From the NCBI GenBank assembly GCA_963761615.1, contig CAVXGU010000001.1, positions 297,465 to 361,464 on the forward strand: DNA of 64,000 nt, written 5' to 3'. Made by a program: the position numbers and the translations under genes. Below the pieces are notes generated by a model that saw nothing but the letters and a program-made list of their open reading frames with translations, did not search any database and was not told the DNA's origin. Numbering within the stretch: position 1 is the first letter of the stretch; every line of letters begins with the position of its first letter. The stretch comes from CAVXGU01 sp963761615. Its GTDB lineage: Bacteria > Acidobacteriota > Vicinamibacteria > Vicinamibacterales > CAVVIG01. This document shows, piece after piece, positions 1-8,533 of the stretch.

Positions 1-1
1 C

Positions 2-1486
2 GACGGCGCCGCGATGATCTGGACGCGCGTCGCCATCCTCCGGGTGACCAAGGAGGCGACCGCCCGCCTGCAGCGGCGTGCGGTCGCGAAGCTCGTGGCG
101 GCCTCGCGCAGCTACTACGACGCGCGCGAGACGGCGGACATCCACGACGTCGTCGTTCAGGAGTCGCAGCGCGTGGACGCGATGAGCCAGGCGCTGCTCG
201 CCGAGCTGGCGCCGGCGGTGGTGCTCAGCGTCGGCATGGCGATCGTGCTCGCCTGGATCAACTGGATGCTCTTCCTGGCGATGTTGATCGTGCTGCCGCT
301 CAACATCGTCGCGGCGCGCCGCATGGGCCGGCTCGTGCGCCGCGAGATCGAGCAGGTGCACCGCCTCTTCGCGCGATTCAGCGGCGGCATCCTGCACCTC
401 GTCCGCGCCGTCGACCTGATGCGCGTGCAGACCGCCGAGGACGTCGAAGCGCACCGGCAGACGCGTCACATCGAGCACCTGCGCGACTCGAGCCGACGCG
501 CGGCGGCCCTGGCCGCGTCGTACACCGTCGTCCAGCAGAGCCTGATCGCGATGGCCGGCGTGGTCGTCCTGGTCGTGGGCGGTGCGGCGGCCGTGGCCGG
601 GCGGATGACCGTCGGCAGCCTCCTCTCGTACTTCGCCGGCCTGCTGCTGCTCAGAAACCCGCTGCAGACGATGATGAGGAACCTGCCGATCATCATGGAT
701 GGACGTCAGGCGCTCGCGAGACTGACGACGTTCTTCGACGAGGAGGAGCGGGAACCGTACCAGGGCGGCCGGGCGATTCCGTTCAGCGGCGCGATCGCCC
801 TGCGCGACGTCACCTTCGGCTACGGCACGAAGCCCGTCCTGAAGGACGTGTCGCTGAGCATCGTGCCGGGCGAGACCGTGGCTCTCATCGGACCGAACGG
901 ATCCGGCAAGAGCACCATCGTCAACCTGATCCTGGGTTTCTACCGGCCGCAGCAGGGCACCGTGACGGCCGACGGGGTGAGCTTCGACGACCTCGACGTG
1001 CGCGAGCTCCGCCGGCACATCGGCGTCGTCCGCCAGGACCCGTTCATCGTTCCCGGAACGATCCGGGACAACCTCCTGTACGGCCTGCTGGATCCCGGCC
1101 CGAACGTCGAGGAGCAGATGCGGGCGGCGACCCGGGAAGCGGGCGTGGACGCCTTCGTCTCGCGCCTGGATCGTGGCTACGACACGAACATCGGCGAGGA
1201 CGGCCACCTGCTGTCCGGGGGCCAGCGACAGCGTGTCGCACTGGCGCGCGCGCTCATCGGCGGCCCGTCGCTCCTCATCCTCGACGAGCCGATGAACCAC
1301 CTGGACGAGTCCGACGGCGCGCGCTTCCTGGCGCGTCTGATGGCGATGTCCAGCGCGCCGGCCGTGCTGATCATCAGCCACCGGGACGAGGCCGTGACGC
1401 TGGCGGATCGCGTGTACCGCCTCGACGCCGGCCGCATCTCGTCCGGACAGGGCGGGCGGCGGGTGCCCGCCGCCGCGGTCCCATGA
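2..1486 (+). CDS. ABC exporter, fused TM and ATPase domains (5' end outside window)
   Basis: The reading frame is open to the left edge, so the gene begins upstream; the first ATG at 14 is probably internal. The visible part has four or so hydrophobic segments of an ABC exporter membrane domain (about residues 65-230), then a complete ATPase domain: Walker A GPNGSGKST, Q-loop, signature LSGGQRQR, Walker B LLILDEP and an H-loop (ISHRD). It should export a substrate across the inner membrane as a dimer. The stop overlaps the next gene's ATG (ATGA), which indicates translational coupling. With a nucleotidyltransferase of the NTP_transf_5 type next door, the order resembles the end of lasso-peptide-type RiPP clusters; that is an inference, because the biosynthetic genes would lie outside the window. 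Confidence 0.85.
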   Translation, partial: DGAAMIWTRVAILRVTKEATARLQRRAVAKLVAASRSYYDARETADIHDVVVQESQRVDAMSQALLAELAPAVVLSVGMAIVLAWINWMLFLAMLIVLPLNIVAARRMGRLVRREIEQVHRLFARFSGGILHLVRAVDLMRVQTAEDVEAHRQTRHIEHLRDSSRRAAALAASYTVVQQSLIAMAGVVVLVVGGAAAVAGRMTVGSLLSYFAGLLLLRNPLQTMMRNLPIIMDGRQALARLTTFFDEEEREPYQGGRAIPFSGAIALRDVTFGYGTKPVLKDVSLSIVPGETVALIGPNGSGKSTIVNLILGFYRPQQGTVTADGVSFDDLDVRELRRHIGVVRQDPFIVPGTIRDNLLYGLLDPGPNVEEQMRAATREAGVDAFVSRLDRGYDTNIGEDGHLLSGGQRQRVALARALIGGPSLLILDEPMNHLDESDGARFLARLMAMSSAPAVLIISHRDEAVTLADRVYRLDAGRISSGQGGRRVPAAAVP

Positions 1487-1852
1487 CGATGAGGAGACGC
1501 GGGCGCGCCGGCTCCCGCTGGCCCTCGCCATCGCAGGAGCTGCTCCTGCGCGCGATCTTCGACAGCCGGGATCGCAGCGCCGCCGCATGGGACCAGTGGC
1601 AGTCCTCGGTCGACATCGAAGCCATCGACAGCGGATCCTGCCCCTCGCCTATCGCAGTCTGACCGAACGTGGCGTGTCCTCGCCGCTCGTGAAGCGGCTG
1701 AAGGGCGTTCATTGCCAGAGCTGGTTCAAGAACCAGCTGCTGTTCGAGCGCATGGCGGCGTTCCTGCGGAGACTCGAGCGCGCCGAGGTGCCGGCGCTCG
1801 TCCTGAAAGGCGCCGCGCTGACGACCCTCTCCTACCGTGACGAGGCCGTGCG
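1483..1852 (+). pseudogene. Nucleotidyltransferase (NTP_transf_5-like) N-terminal remnant
   Basis: It starts at the ATG overlapping the exporter stop. The first frame reads SPSQELLLRAIF ... WDQW ... DIEAID and then meets a stop near 1660. The matching continuation (ILPLAYRSL, KRLKGVH, NQLLFERMAAFL, VLKGAAL, SYRDEAVR) lies in another frame, so a frameshift sits near 1625-1640. These blocks are typical of the N-terminus of the uncharacterised NTP_transf_5 family found with HPr-kinase-like, PqqD and asparagine-synthase genes in RiPP clusters. Homology stops abruptly near 1852, before the expected catalytic GDxD segment. The next bases already belong to the 3' end of the oppositely oriented permease. 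The gene is therefore frameshifted and also truncated, and is almost certainly inactive. Confidence 0.7.
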
Positions 1853-1854
1853 AC

Positions 1855-3687
1855 TCAGTCGAACAATCCCGTGCTCGTGGAGAGTCCAAGGCGCTGCGTG
1901 GGCGGCGCCGGCCCTTCGTCGAAGTCGAGGGGCCACCGCTCGCGCCGCTGAGCCCGGTCGACGACCGTGAGCGTCACGACGAGGCCGGCCAGGGTCACGG
2001 CCAGCGCGGCCGCGCCTGCAGGTGACGGCAAGGCCGCGCGTTCAATCCAGGCCATCCCGTACGTGGCCAGCAGAACGCCCGTGACCACGCCGCTTCCGAC
2101 CAGTGTCAGGTTCTGGATGGGAACGTGGCTACAGACGAAGGGCAGCTTGCGGTAGCCGAGAAACAGCCCGTCGAGAAGGGCCGCTCCGAACAGGACGCCG
2201 TAGAGCGAGTGCACCAGCGCCGGGCCCGGTCCGAAGAAGGCGATGTGAAGCGGCAGCAGCAGAACGACGGGCGCCGCCACGAACAGGAGGAGAGCCGCCC
2301 GTTTGACGCCCGCCAGATACGCGCGTTCGTCGCCGCGCCACGCCATCCGGATGGCCCAGTTCGAGGCGAGCTCGGCTGGAACCGCCACGGCGTGGCGGAA
2401 CCCGCCGACGAGCGCGGACACGACCATGACCTGAATCCCGAAAAGCCCGAGCGGCGTCGACGAGATCGTCGGCGAGGGGTGCGCGCCGCCCCCTACCAGC
2501 ACGACGAGAGGCAGAGCGGCCGCTGCCGCGACCGACGCGGCGAGGATCAGGCGGTGCGCTCCGCTGCGACTCAGGCTCTGGAGGGTGAAGAAGAAGCCGG
2601 CCTGCGCCTCCGCGTTGCCGCGAGTCAGCCGCTCCGCGATCGCGCCGACGGCGAGGCGAGCGCGCGACGTCGCTGGCGCACCGTCGCTCGGCTCGGGGAG
2701 CCTCCGGTTGTTCCAGAGGAAGCCGCCGATCGCCACGAACGCCACCAGCGGGAGGGCCAGCAGCCCCGCGTTTGCGAGCGCTTCGAAGCTTGGCGCAAGG
2801 GCTCGATACGCCGCCTTCGCCTGCGTGTTCCGCTCCCGAAGACGGCGTGTGGGCGGCAGGTGCGACGGGAGGACCAATGGCGTGTCCGCGACGATGTGTC
2901 CGGCGAGTGTCTCGTTCACGCCGAGGTACCAGAGGGCCGGCAGCGCGGGCCATCGTGGCGGGACGTCGCCGGCGACCCAGTTGCGCACGGTGGCGGCGCC
3001 GACGATCGGCGTGAGGAGCAGGGCGGTCAGGACGCCGATTACGAGCGCGCTCTGGCTTGCGTTCGACACGCCGTGGAATCCCCGCCGGCCGAGGACGAGG
3101 CAGAGCACGCCGCGCAGGGCGAGAACGGCAAAGAAGCCGAACAGCCCGGCCAGGAACATGGCGATTCCCTGGACCGCGATCAGCTCGAGCACCCCGCCGG
3201 CGCCGATGCCGTGCAGGTTCAGCGTGAGGAAGGCCGGGTACAGCACGCTCGGAAGGACGTTCAGGGCGAGGGCCGACGCGGCGCCGAAGATCAGCGCGGC
3301 GGCGAGCTTCGCGTGGGCGATCGCTCGCGGCGGGATCGGCAGCGGTCCGAGGATCGCCGTATCTCGCGCCTCGAGCGACAGGGCGTCCCAGACCATCAAC
3401 GCCGCCAGGGCGCTGATCGCGGCGGCCGCGCCGATGAAGAGGAAACGATCCGAGAGCGCGCTGAGCGCCGTCGGGCCCGGCAGCTGGATGAACGAGGCCA
3501 GGTAGCCCGTCGACAAGAGGAACGTGACGAAGACGGCCAGCGAGAGAATCAGCGCGGAGAGAACCACGAGCGATGCGTGCCGGTCGGCGTGCGGCGAGAC
3601 CAGGTCGTTGTCCATCAGGCGCCGAAGGAAGTGACGCGTCAGCAGACCGGTGACCGTCGTCGTGCGTTCGGACACCGGCGGCCTCAT
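1855..3687 (-). CDS. ABC-2-type exporter membrane subunit
   Basis: A protein of 610 residues with many hydrophobic segments distributed through its length (for example near residues 40-60, 85-110, 125-150, 165-190, 220-245 and several in the C-terminal third). A longer hydrophilic stretch lies in the middle. No motif identifies the substrate. The start is chosen at the ATG overlapping the ATPase stop (ATGA); the frame stays open further upstream, but that stretch lies inside the ATPase gene and is not plausible protein. It is the membrane partner of the ATPase encoded just upstream. The stop lies only a few bases from the truncated nucleotidyltransferase on the other strand, so the 3' flank is a rearrangement boundary. 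Confidence 0.8.
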   Translation of the reverse strand: MRPPVSERTTTVTGLLTRHFLRRLMDNDLVSPHADRHASLVVLSALILSLAVFVTFLLSTGYLASFIQLPGPTALSALSDRFLFIGAAAAISALAALMVWDALSLEARDTAILGPLPIPPRAIAHAKLAAALIFGAASALALNVLPSVLYPAFLTLNLHGIGAGGVLELIAVQGIAMFLAGLFGFFAVLALRGVLCLVLGRRGFHGVSNASQSALVIGVLTALLLTPIVGAATVRNWVAGDVPPRWPALPALWYLGVNETLAGHIVADTPLVLPSHLPPTRRLRERNTQAKAAYRALAPSFEALANAGLLALPLVAFVAIGGFLWNNRRLPEPSDGAPATSRARLAVGAIAERLTRGNAEAQAGFFFTLQSLSRSGAHRLILAASVAAAAALPLVVLVGGGAHPSPTISSTPLGLFGIQVMVVSALVGGFRHAVAVPAELASNWAIRMAWRGDERAYLAGVKRAALLLFVAAPVVLLLPLHIAFFGPGPALVHSLYGVLFGAALLDGLFLGYRKLPFVCSHVPIQNLTLVGSGVVTGVLLATYGMAWIERAALPSPAGAAALAVTLAGLVVTLTVVDRAQRRERWPLDFDEGPAPPTQRLGLSTSTGLFD

Positions 3688-4466
3688 GCGCGCAGCGCCG
3701 CGACCTCGGCGATGTCGCGCGCGGTCCGTTCCGGATCGGCGCTGGCGACCAGCTCCGCGACCACCTCCTCGAGGGAAGCGGTTTGCTCCATGAGCGCGCG
3801 CAGCCGGCTCACGGGCCCTTCGGCGACGATCCGGCCGCGGTGGAGCACGACGACGTTCGCGCACAGCCGCTCGACGTGGTCCAGGAGGTGCGAGCTGTAC
3901 AGGATCGCCTTGCCGCGGGCTGCCAGGATCGGGACGAGATGCCGCAGCACCAGTCCGGCGGTGAGATCGAGCCCGGACTCCGGTTCGTCGAGGACCAGCA
4001 GGTCGGGGTCGTGCAGCAAGGCCGCGATGATCAGCACCTTCTGCTTCATGCCCTTGGAGTATCCGGCGATCGGCTGGTTGGCGCCGCCGGCGAGTCCGAA
4101 CAGCTCCAGGAGCGTGGCGATCTTGCGGGCCAGCAGACGGGGCGGGATCTGCCGGAGGCGTCCAATCAGTTCGAGGTGCTGGCGCCCCGAGAGGAAGGTG
4201 TAGAGACGCGCCTCCTCGGGAACATAGCCGATGCGCGCCTTGTAGTCGACGAGCTGATCGGCGACGTTGCGGCCGTCGAACCATACCTGTCCGGCCGACG
4301 GCTCCCGCAATCCGGTGACGATCGAGACCGTCGTGGACTTTCCCGAGCCGTTCGGTCCGAGGAGGCCGAGCACGCAGCCCGGCGCCAGCGTGAAGCTGAC
4401 ATCTCGAATCGCGGGGACCGCGGCGTAGTACTTCGCGAGGTGGCGGACGTCGAGTCCGGCTTGCAT
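3684..4466 (-). CDS. ABC transporter ATP-binding protein (ABC-2 exporter)
   Basis: A 260-residue cytoplasmic ATPase with Walker A GPNGSGKST (about residue 38), an atypical signature region YSKGMKQK, Walker B LLVLDEP followed by ESGLD, and an H-loop (YSSHLLDHV). The YSKGMKQK form is usual in ABC-2-type drug, polysaccharide or Na+ exporters rather than importers. It forms a two-gene operon with the following membrane protein (4-base overlap). It is divergently transcribed from a PadR regulator only 31 bp away, which suggests PadR-controlled expression of an export pump. The substrate cannot be read from sequence. Confidence 0.9.
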   Translation of the reverse strand: MQAGLDVRHLAKYYAAVPAIRDVSFTLAPGCVLGLLGPNGSGKSTTVSIVTGLREPSAGQVWFDGRNVADQLVDYKARIGYVPEEARLYTFLSGRQHLELIGRLRQIPPRLLARKIATLLELFGLAGGANQPIAGYSKGMKQKVLIIAALLHDPDLLVLDEPESGLDLTAGLVLRHLVPILAARGKAILYSSHLLDHVERLCANVVVLHRGRIVAEGPVSRLRALMEQTASLEEVVAELVASADPERTARDIAEVAALRA

Positions 4467-4497
4467 CGGGTCTCATTTAGTAGTAAAAGGTGACCAT
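4467..4497. promoter_or_regulatory. Short divergent control region, exporter / PadR
   Basis: Only 31 bp separate the two divergent start codons. The stretch is A/T-rich by the standards of this window (TTTAGTAGTAAAA) and contains AAGGTGA as the ribosome-binding site of the PadR gene. Both promoters must overlap coding sequence or each other. A PadR dimer bound here could repress both directions; that is an inference from the arrangement, as no clear palindromic operator is visible. Confidence 0.4.
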
Positions 4498-4821
4498 ATG
4501 TCAAGGGAGTCGTTGGGGCACTTCGAGCTGCTCGTCCTGCTGGCCATCCTGAATCGGGGAGACGAGGCGTACGGCGTGCCCATCGCTCACGCGATCACGG
4601 AGAGCACGGGGAAGGACGTGATCCTGGCGAGCGTCTACAACACGCTCGAGCGGCTGGAGGAGAAAGGGCTCATCCGGTCGGCGGTCGGGCGGCCCACCTC
4701 GGAACGCGGCGGGCGCGCGAAGCGCTACTTTTCGGTGACGGCGGCAGGACTCCGCGAGGTGCGGGCTGCCAAGAAGGCGCTGACGGTGCTCTGGCGGGAC
4801 GTCCCCGTCCTCGAGAGGTAG
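4498..4821 (+). CDS. PadR-family transcriptional regulator
   Basis: A 107-residue protein with the PadR winged-helix pattern: LGHFELLVLLAI at the start, a central YGVPIAHAI helix, ASVYNTLERLEEKGLI as recognition helix and wing, then RAKRYFSVTAAGLREV. Length and motif order match the small PadR class. It is divergent from an ABC-2 exporter and leads a three-gene run (regulator, small membrane protein, amidohydrolase) with gaps of 3 bp or less. In Acidobacteriota such PadR genes typically sit beside permeases. The ligand is unknown. Confidence 0.92.
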   Translation: MSRESLGHFELLVLLAILNRGDEAYGVPIAHAITESTGKDVILASVYNTLERLEEKGLIRSAVGRPTSERGGRAKRYFSVTAAGLREVRAAKKALTVLWRDVPVLER

Positions 4822-4824
4822 CCC

Positions 4825-5214
4825 ATGACGTGTCCCCGAGTTGCCCGCTGGCTCCTGGCGCGGGCCGAGACCCTCGGCGCGCAGGACGCCCTCGTCGGCG
4901 ACCTGAGCGAGGAGATCGCGCACGGCCGGTCCAGCTACTGGATCGGGCGACAGCTGCTGGGCGTGTACGGGTGCGCGGTGGTTGGCCAGCTCCGGCGGCG
5001 CGCGCGCCTGAGCCCGCACCTGGTCGCCATCGCGCTCGTCGCGCTTCTGTTCGGCATGGCGGCGATCGCGCCGTTCGGAACCGTGGTGGAGACCTGGATG
5101 AGCTGCTATCTCCTCGCTGGCACGGCAAGTCTCTTCGCCCACGTGATGTCGCAGACCGTCGGCTCACGCGATCTGCTGATGCCGGTCGCGCCGGAGCAAG
5201 GCGGCGTCCGATGA
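4825..5214 (+). CDS. Small membrane protein following PadR
   Basis: A 129-residue protein with an N-terminal RWLLARAE ... ALVGDLSEEI motif, a GRSSYWIGRQ segment and two hydrophobic helices (about residues 68-86 and 93-110). The 'GDLxEE ... GRSxxW' pattern resembles the prefix region at the N-terminus of acidobacterial orphan permeases and of small proteins encoded beside PadR genes. I do not recognise a biochemical function. It starts 3 bp after PadR and its stop overlaps the next ATG (ATGA), so it is co-translated with both neighbours. Confidence 0.7.
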   Translation: MTCPRVARWLLARAETLGAQDALVGDLSEEIAHGRSSYWIGRQLLGVYGCAVVGQLRRRARLSPHLVAIALVALLFGMAAIAPFGTVVETWMSCYLLAGTASLFAHVMSQTVGSRDLLMPVAPEQGGVR

Positions 5215-6704
5215 TCACCCGCCGCGAGCTGCTCGTCGGCGCCGGCGCGGGCGCCGCGGTGCTGGCCCTCGATCGGGGCGCCGCCACCGCGCAGCAGTCC
5301 CCGCCCGGCCGGGTGGTCGTCTTCACGCACACCACGGTCGTCAATCCCGACGCCACGCAAGACGACGTGGCGCTCGCGGTGGAGGGCGATCGAATCGCCG
5401 CCATCGGGCCCACCGACGACCTGCTCCGGAGGTATCCCGGGGCCGACGCCTACGACGGGCGCGGCAAGGCGATCCTCCCGGGCCTCATCAACTGTCACAT
5501 GCACATGTCGGCGGTCCTCGAGCGCGGATTCAACGAGGACTTCGGGTTTCCCAACAGCGTGCACCTGGCGACGTCGCCGGCCCGCCTCCTGCAGGGAGAC
5601 GAGGCCACGCTGATGATCCGGCTGGCGGCGCTCGAAGCCATCAGGACCGGAACCACGACCATTGTCGAGAACGCCTCGAACATCGGCCGCTACGCGGGGG
5701 ACCTGGCCGCGACGGGCCTGCGCTGCGTGTTTGCCGAGTCGGTGCGAGACGCCGACAACGTGCCCGGTCCCATGTCGCCCGACGGCCTCGCCAACACGAG
5801 GGAGGCGCCCAGGTTCTCCGCCCGCCTCCGCGACGAGGGCATGCAGCGCATCGGCAATCTGTTCACGGCGTGGCACGGCAAGAACCAGGGGCGTGTCAGC
5901 GTCTTTCCGGCCGCCGCTCTCGCCGAGACCTCGTCGCCGGAGCTGCTGCGCGCCGTCCGATCGTTCGCCGATCAACACGGCGTGGGCTACACGATCCACC
6001 TCTCCCAGACCACGTGGGAGCGGGACTTCATGACGAGGTGGCACGGCGTGACACCGCCCGTGTTCCTGGACCGGGCCGGCTTCCTCGGCCCGAGGCTGTT
6101 CGCCGCGCACTGCCGCTACATGGACGAGGCCGACATCGCCCTCCTCGGGAGCCGGCGCGTCATCGTGTCGCACCAGGCGAACATGGCTGCCAACCGCGGC
6201 GTGATCCCTCCGATCGCGCGGCTGCGGGCGGCGGGCTGCACGATTGCGAACGGCACCGACAACAACACCAACGACGTCTTCAGCGTCATGAAGGTCGCCT
6301 TGCTGACCGAGCGCATCTTCCGAGGCGACGATGCGAGGCCCGGCACGCGGCCGCAGCCGGAGGACATGCTCGCCGACTGCGCGCAGGGCGGCGCGGCGGC
6401 CGTGAATCAGGAGCGCACGCTGGGTACGCTCGAAGCCGGGAAGAAGGCCGACCTGATCGTCATCGACACGATGAAGCCCTATCTCGTGCCGTCGGCGCGC
6501 CTCCTCTCCGCCATCGTCCACGACGGCCAGTCGTCGGACGTCGAGTCGGTGATGGTCGACGGTCGCTTCCTGATGCGGGGTAACACGGTGCTGACGATGG
6601 ACGCGCCGGGGATCGTCGCCGACGCGGCGAGAGTCGGCAAGCGCGTCTGGGATCGCGTGAAGGCGGCCGGGCCGATTCCCGTGCCGCGTGAGCCCAGGGC
6701 GTAG
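5211..6704 (+). CDS. Tat-exported metal-dependent amidohydrolase (chlorohydrolase/deaminase type)
   Basis: A 497-residue protein of the amidohydrolase superfamily. The N-terminus has a twin-arginine pattern (TRRELLVG) followed by a hydrophobic stretch, so export of a folded metalloenzyme is likely. Metal-site motifs occur in order: NCHMHM (about residue 95), HLSQT, AAHC and a C-terminal NGTDNN aspartate motif, followed by GTLEAGKKADLIVID, the usual closing block of TRZ/ATZ, guanine-deaminase and cytosine-deaminase relatives. The substrate is likely a heterocyclic amine or related C-N compound, but the pattern does not settle it. The start is the ATG overlapping the previous stop; an upstream extension of the same frame runs through two other genes and is rejected. 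Confidence 0.88.
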   Translation: MITRRELLVGAGAGAAVLALDRGAATAQQSPPGRVVVFTHTTVVNPDATQDDVALAVEGDRIAAIGPTDDLLRRYPGADAYDGRGKAILPGLINCHMHMSAVLERGFNEDFGFPNSVHLATSPARLLQGDEATLMIRLAALEAIRTGTTTIVENASNIGRYAGDLAATGLRCVFAESVRDADNVPGPMSPDGLANTREAPRFSARLRDEGMQRIGNLFTAWHGKNQGRVSVFPAAALAETSSPELLRAVRSFADQHGVGYTIHLSQTTWERDFMTRWHGVTPPVFLDRAGFLGPRLFAAHCRYMDEADIALLGSRRVIVSHQANMAANRGVIPPIARLRAAGCTIANGTDNNTNDVFSVMKVALLTERIFRGDDARPGTRPQPEDMLADCAQGGAAAVNQERTLGTLEAGKKADLIVIDTMKPYLVPSARLLSAIVHDGQSSDVESVMVDGRFLMRGNTVLTMDAPGIVADAARVGKRVWDRVKAAGPIPVPREPRA

Positions 6705-6757
6705 GCGCGATCGCGGCGCGCCCCGGGGCCGGCGGGGCGGCTGGTGCGACGTCGCCG

Positions 6758-7912
6758 CTACTGCGGACTGCCGGGCGGCCGCTCGGGAGCCGCGGCGAGG
6801 GTGACGGCGAACGTGCGCGCGGAGGTGTGGAAGAAGTGTCGCCGGCGCACGCCGACCGAGACGCGATCGCCTGGCTTCTTGTCCCAGAGGGCGAGGCGGA
6901 CGTCGGCGAGGGTTCCGATGGCCTGCCCGTCGATTGACGTCAGCACGTCTCCCGACTGGAGCCCGACCTTCCCGGCGGCGCCGCCCGGGACGAGCGACCG
7001 GACGCGGCACTGACCGTTCGTCTCCACGAGGTTGACGCCGAGCACACCCGCGGGCGGGAGGTCCTGGTCCTTGCTGATCAGCACGTAGTCCGCCATCCCG
7101 GGTTCGACGCCGTCGTCAGCGCTCAGGACGATCGCGTACGAGACGCGGGTTCGGCGCTCCAGGCGCTGCGGGATGCCCGATCCGAATTCGAGGTGACCGG
7201 CGCCGGCGAGGACGACCAGGCGGCGGCCCGGATGGGCGTCGAGATACGTGGCCGCGCTCGCGGCCATGCTCTCGTCCCACACGAGCTGGGCCTCGACGAA
7301 GTGGTCGAACGTGACCTGGCCGTCCCGATGCTCGCCGAAGGCGTCGTGCAGCCTGGCCCGGTAGGCAGCGCTCGCCGGCTCGATGTCCCCTGGCAGCTCC
7401 GCGCGCTGCGTCTTCGACAGCCCCGAGAGTCCGACGCGGGCGACGGCCGCCGGCAGCGACTCGGGCACGTTCAGCGCGCGAACGGGAATGTGCTCGGCGC
7501 GTGCGTACTCGAAGATCGCCTCGTAAAGGCGGTAGTCGTATCCCCAGTGCCGGTAGTAGTCGGTATCGCGGAGGAACGTCTGCTCGGTCGTCTTGCCCGA
7601 GAGATAGGCGTCGAGCTGTGCCTGAACGCCGCTCGGAAAGTACTCGACACCGATCGCCATGTCGGGATGGCGCCGGTGGAGCTGCTGGATGACGGCGAGC
7701 TGGTTGAGATGGTCGGCGTAGCGCGTGTGCGTCTCGCCGACGAAGACAACGCGGGTGGGGTCGAGCCTCGCGGCGAGGGTGGCCGGGGTGAGAGCGTCGT
7801 GCAGATCGAGGGCGCCGAAGCGTCCGGATGTCTGGCCGAAGACCTGGGTCCCGCACGCACCGATGAGCACGAGCGCGCATGCAAGCTGCCGAATGCGCAC
7901 GTCCACCAGCAT
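6758..7912 (-). CDS. ChaN-like lipoprotein with C-terminal PDZ domain
   Basis: A 384-residue protein. The N-terminus is a lipoprotein signal with lipobox IGAC (Cys20). Residues about 35-270 match the ChaN/DUF399 fold: VVFVGETHTRYADH at the start, GVEYFPSGVQ, and a late VVLAGAGHLEFGSGIP block. Members are haem-binding or erythromycin-esterase-like surface lipoproteins. Residues about 290-370 form a PDZ domain (LGVNLVE, VRSLVPGGAAGKVGLQSGD, SIDGQAI). The PDZ domain suggests contact with a peptide or protein partner in the periplasm. It is a single gene, convergent with the amidohydrolase. Confidence 0.85.
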   Translation of the reverse strand: MLVDVRIRQLACALVLIGACGTQVFGQTSGRFGALDLHDALTPATLAARLDPTRVVFVGETHTRYADHLNQLAVIQQLHRRHPDMAIGVEYFPSGVQAQLDAYLSGKTTEQTFLRDTDYYRHWGYDYRLYEAIFEYARAEHIPVRALNVPESLPAAVARVGLSGLSKTQRAELPGDIEPASAAYRARLHDAFGEHRDGQVTFDHFVEAQLVWDESMAASAATYLDAHPGRRLVVLAGAGHLEFGSGIPQRLERRTRVSYAIVLSADDGVEPGMADYVLISKDQDLPPAGVLGVNLVETNGQCRVRSLVPGGAAGKVGLQSGDVLTSIDGQAIGTLADVRLALWDKKPGDRVSVGVRRRHFFHTSARTFAVTLAAAPERPPGSPQ

Positions 7913-8050
7913 AGCAGGCCAGCCTGATCCCGGCGGGCGCGGCGTGCCGGACGACCGGCATCATGCGGACCCGGGCAGGCTGCGGCGGAGCACGCGCGGC
8001 CATCCAGGCACATGCACTCCGCCTCGTCCCGTGGCAATTATGATGATGGC

Positions 8051-8533
8051 ATGTTCACGCCGACGCCGATTGGCTACATCCGAACGCCGTACACCGACAC
8101 CAAGGCCATCCCCAAGGGCATGGGTGCCAGGCACGACGCCGAGGGAACGCTCGAGATCCTTCCGGCGTTCGCGAAGGGCCTGGCGGACATCGACGGCTTC
8201 TCGCACCTGTTCGTCATCTGGGAATTCCACAAGACGCGCGGACCGCTGCTCACGGCCACGCCGCCCTTCGACGGCCGCGAACACGGCGTCTTTGCGACGC
8301 GCTCCCCGCAGCGGCCCAATCCCATCGGGCTCACCGTCGTGCGGCTGCTGGAGCGGGACGGCCGGATGCTGCGCGTCCAGGGTGTCGACATGCTCGACGG
8401 CACGCCGATCCTCGATCTGAAGCCGTACCTGTCGAGCGTGCCGGCGGGCGACCTGAAGCGGGGCTGGGTGGGGGAGGCAGAGGCCCGCGCGAAGGCCTCT
8501 ACGGCGGCAGATCCAGCCCGACGGCCTTCATGA
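8051..8533 (+). CDS. trmO: TrmO/TsaA-type tRNA (t6A37) methyltransferase
   Basis: A 160-residue single-domain protein of the TsaA/YaeB family. Diagnostic motifs are the N-terminal TPIGYIRTPY, the central FATRSPQRPNPIGLT block that shapes the SAM site, and DGTPILDLKPY near the C-terminus. Characterised TrmO N6-methylates threonylcarbamoyl-adenosine 37 in certain tRNAs. The ATG at 8051 is chosen because the conserved domain starts immediately after it. The 3' end overlaps the convergent MutS-like gene by 35 bp, so the C-terminal tail may be species-specific. Confidence 0.88.
   Translation: MFTPTPIGYIRTPYTDTKAIPKGMGARHDAEGTLEILPAFAKGLADIDGFSHLFVIWEFHKTRGPLLTATPPFDGREHGVFATRSPQRPNPIGLTVVRLLERDGRMLRVQGVDMLDGTPILDLKPYLSSVPAGDLKRGWVGEAEARAKASTAADPARRPS

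Noticed and set aside
3688..4476. Longer open reading of the ABC-2 permease through the ATPase gene
   Set aside because: The extra residues are out-of-frame translation of a clear ATPase; the ATGA junction at 3684-3687 is the real start.
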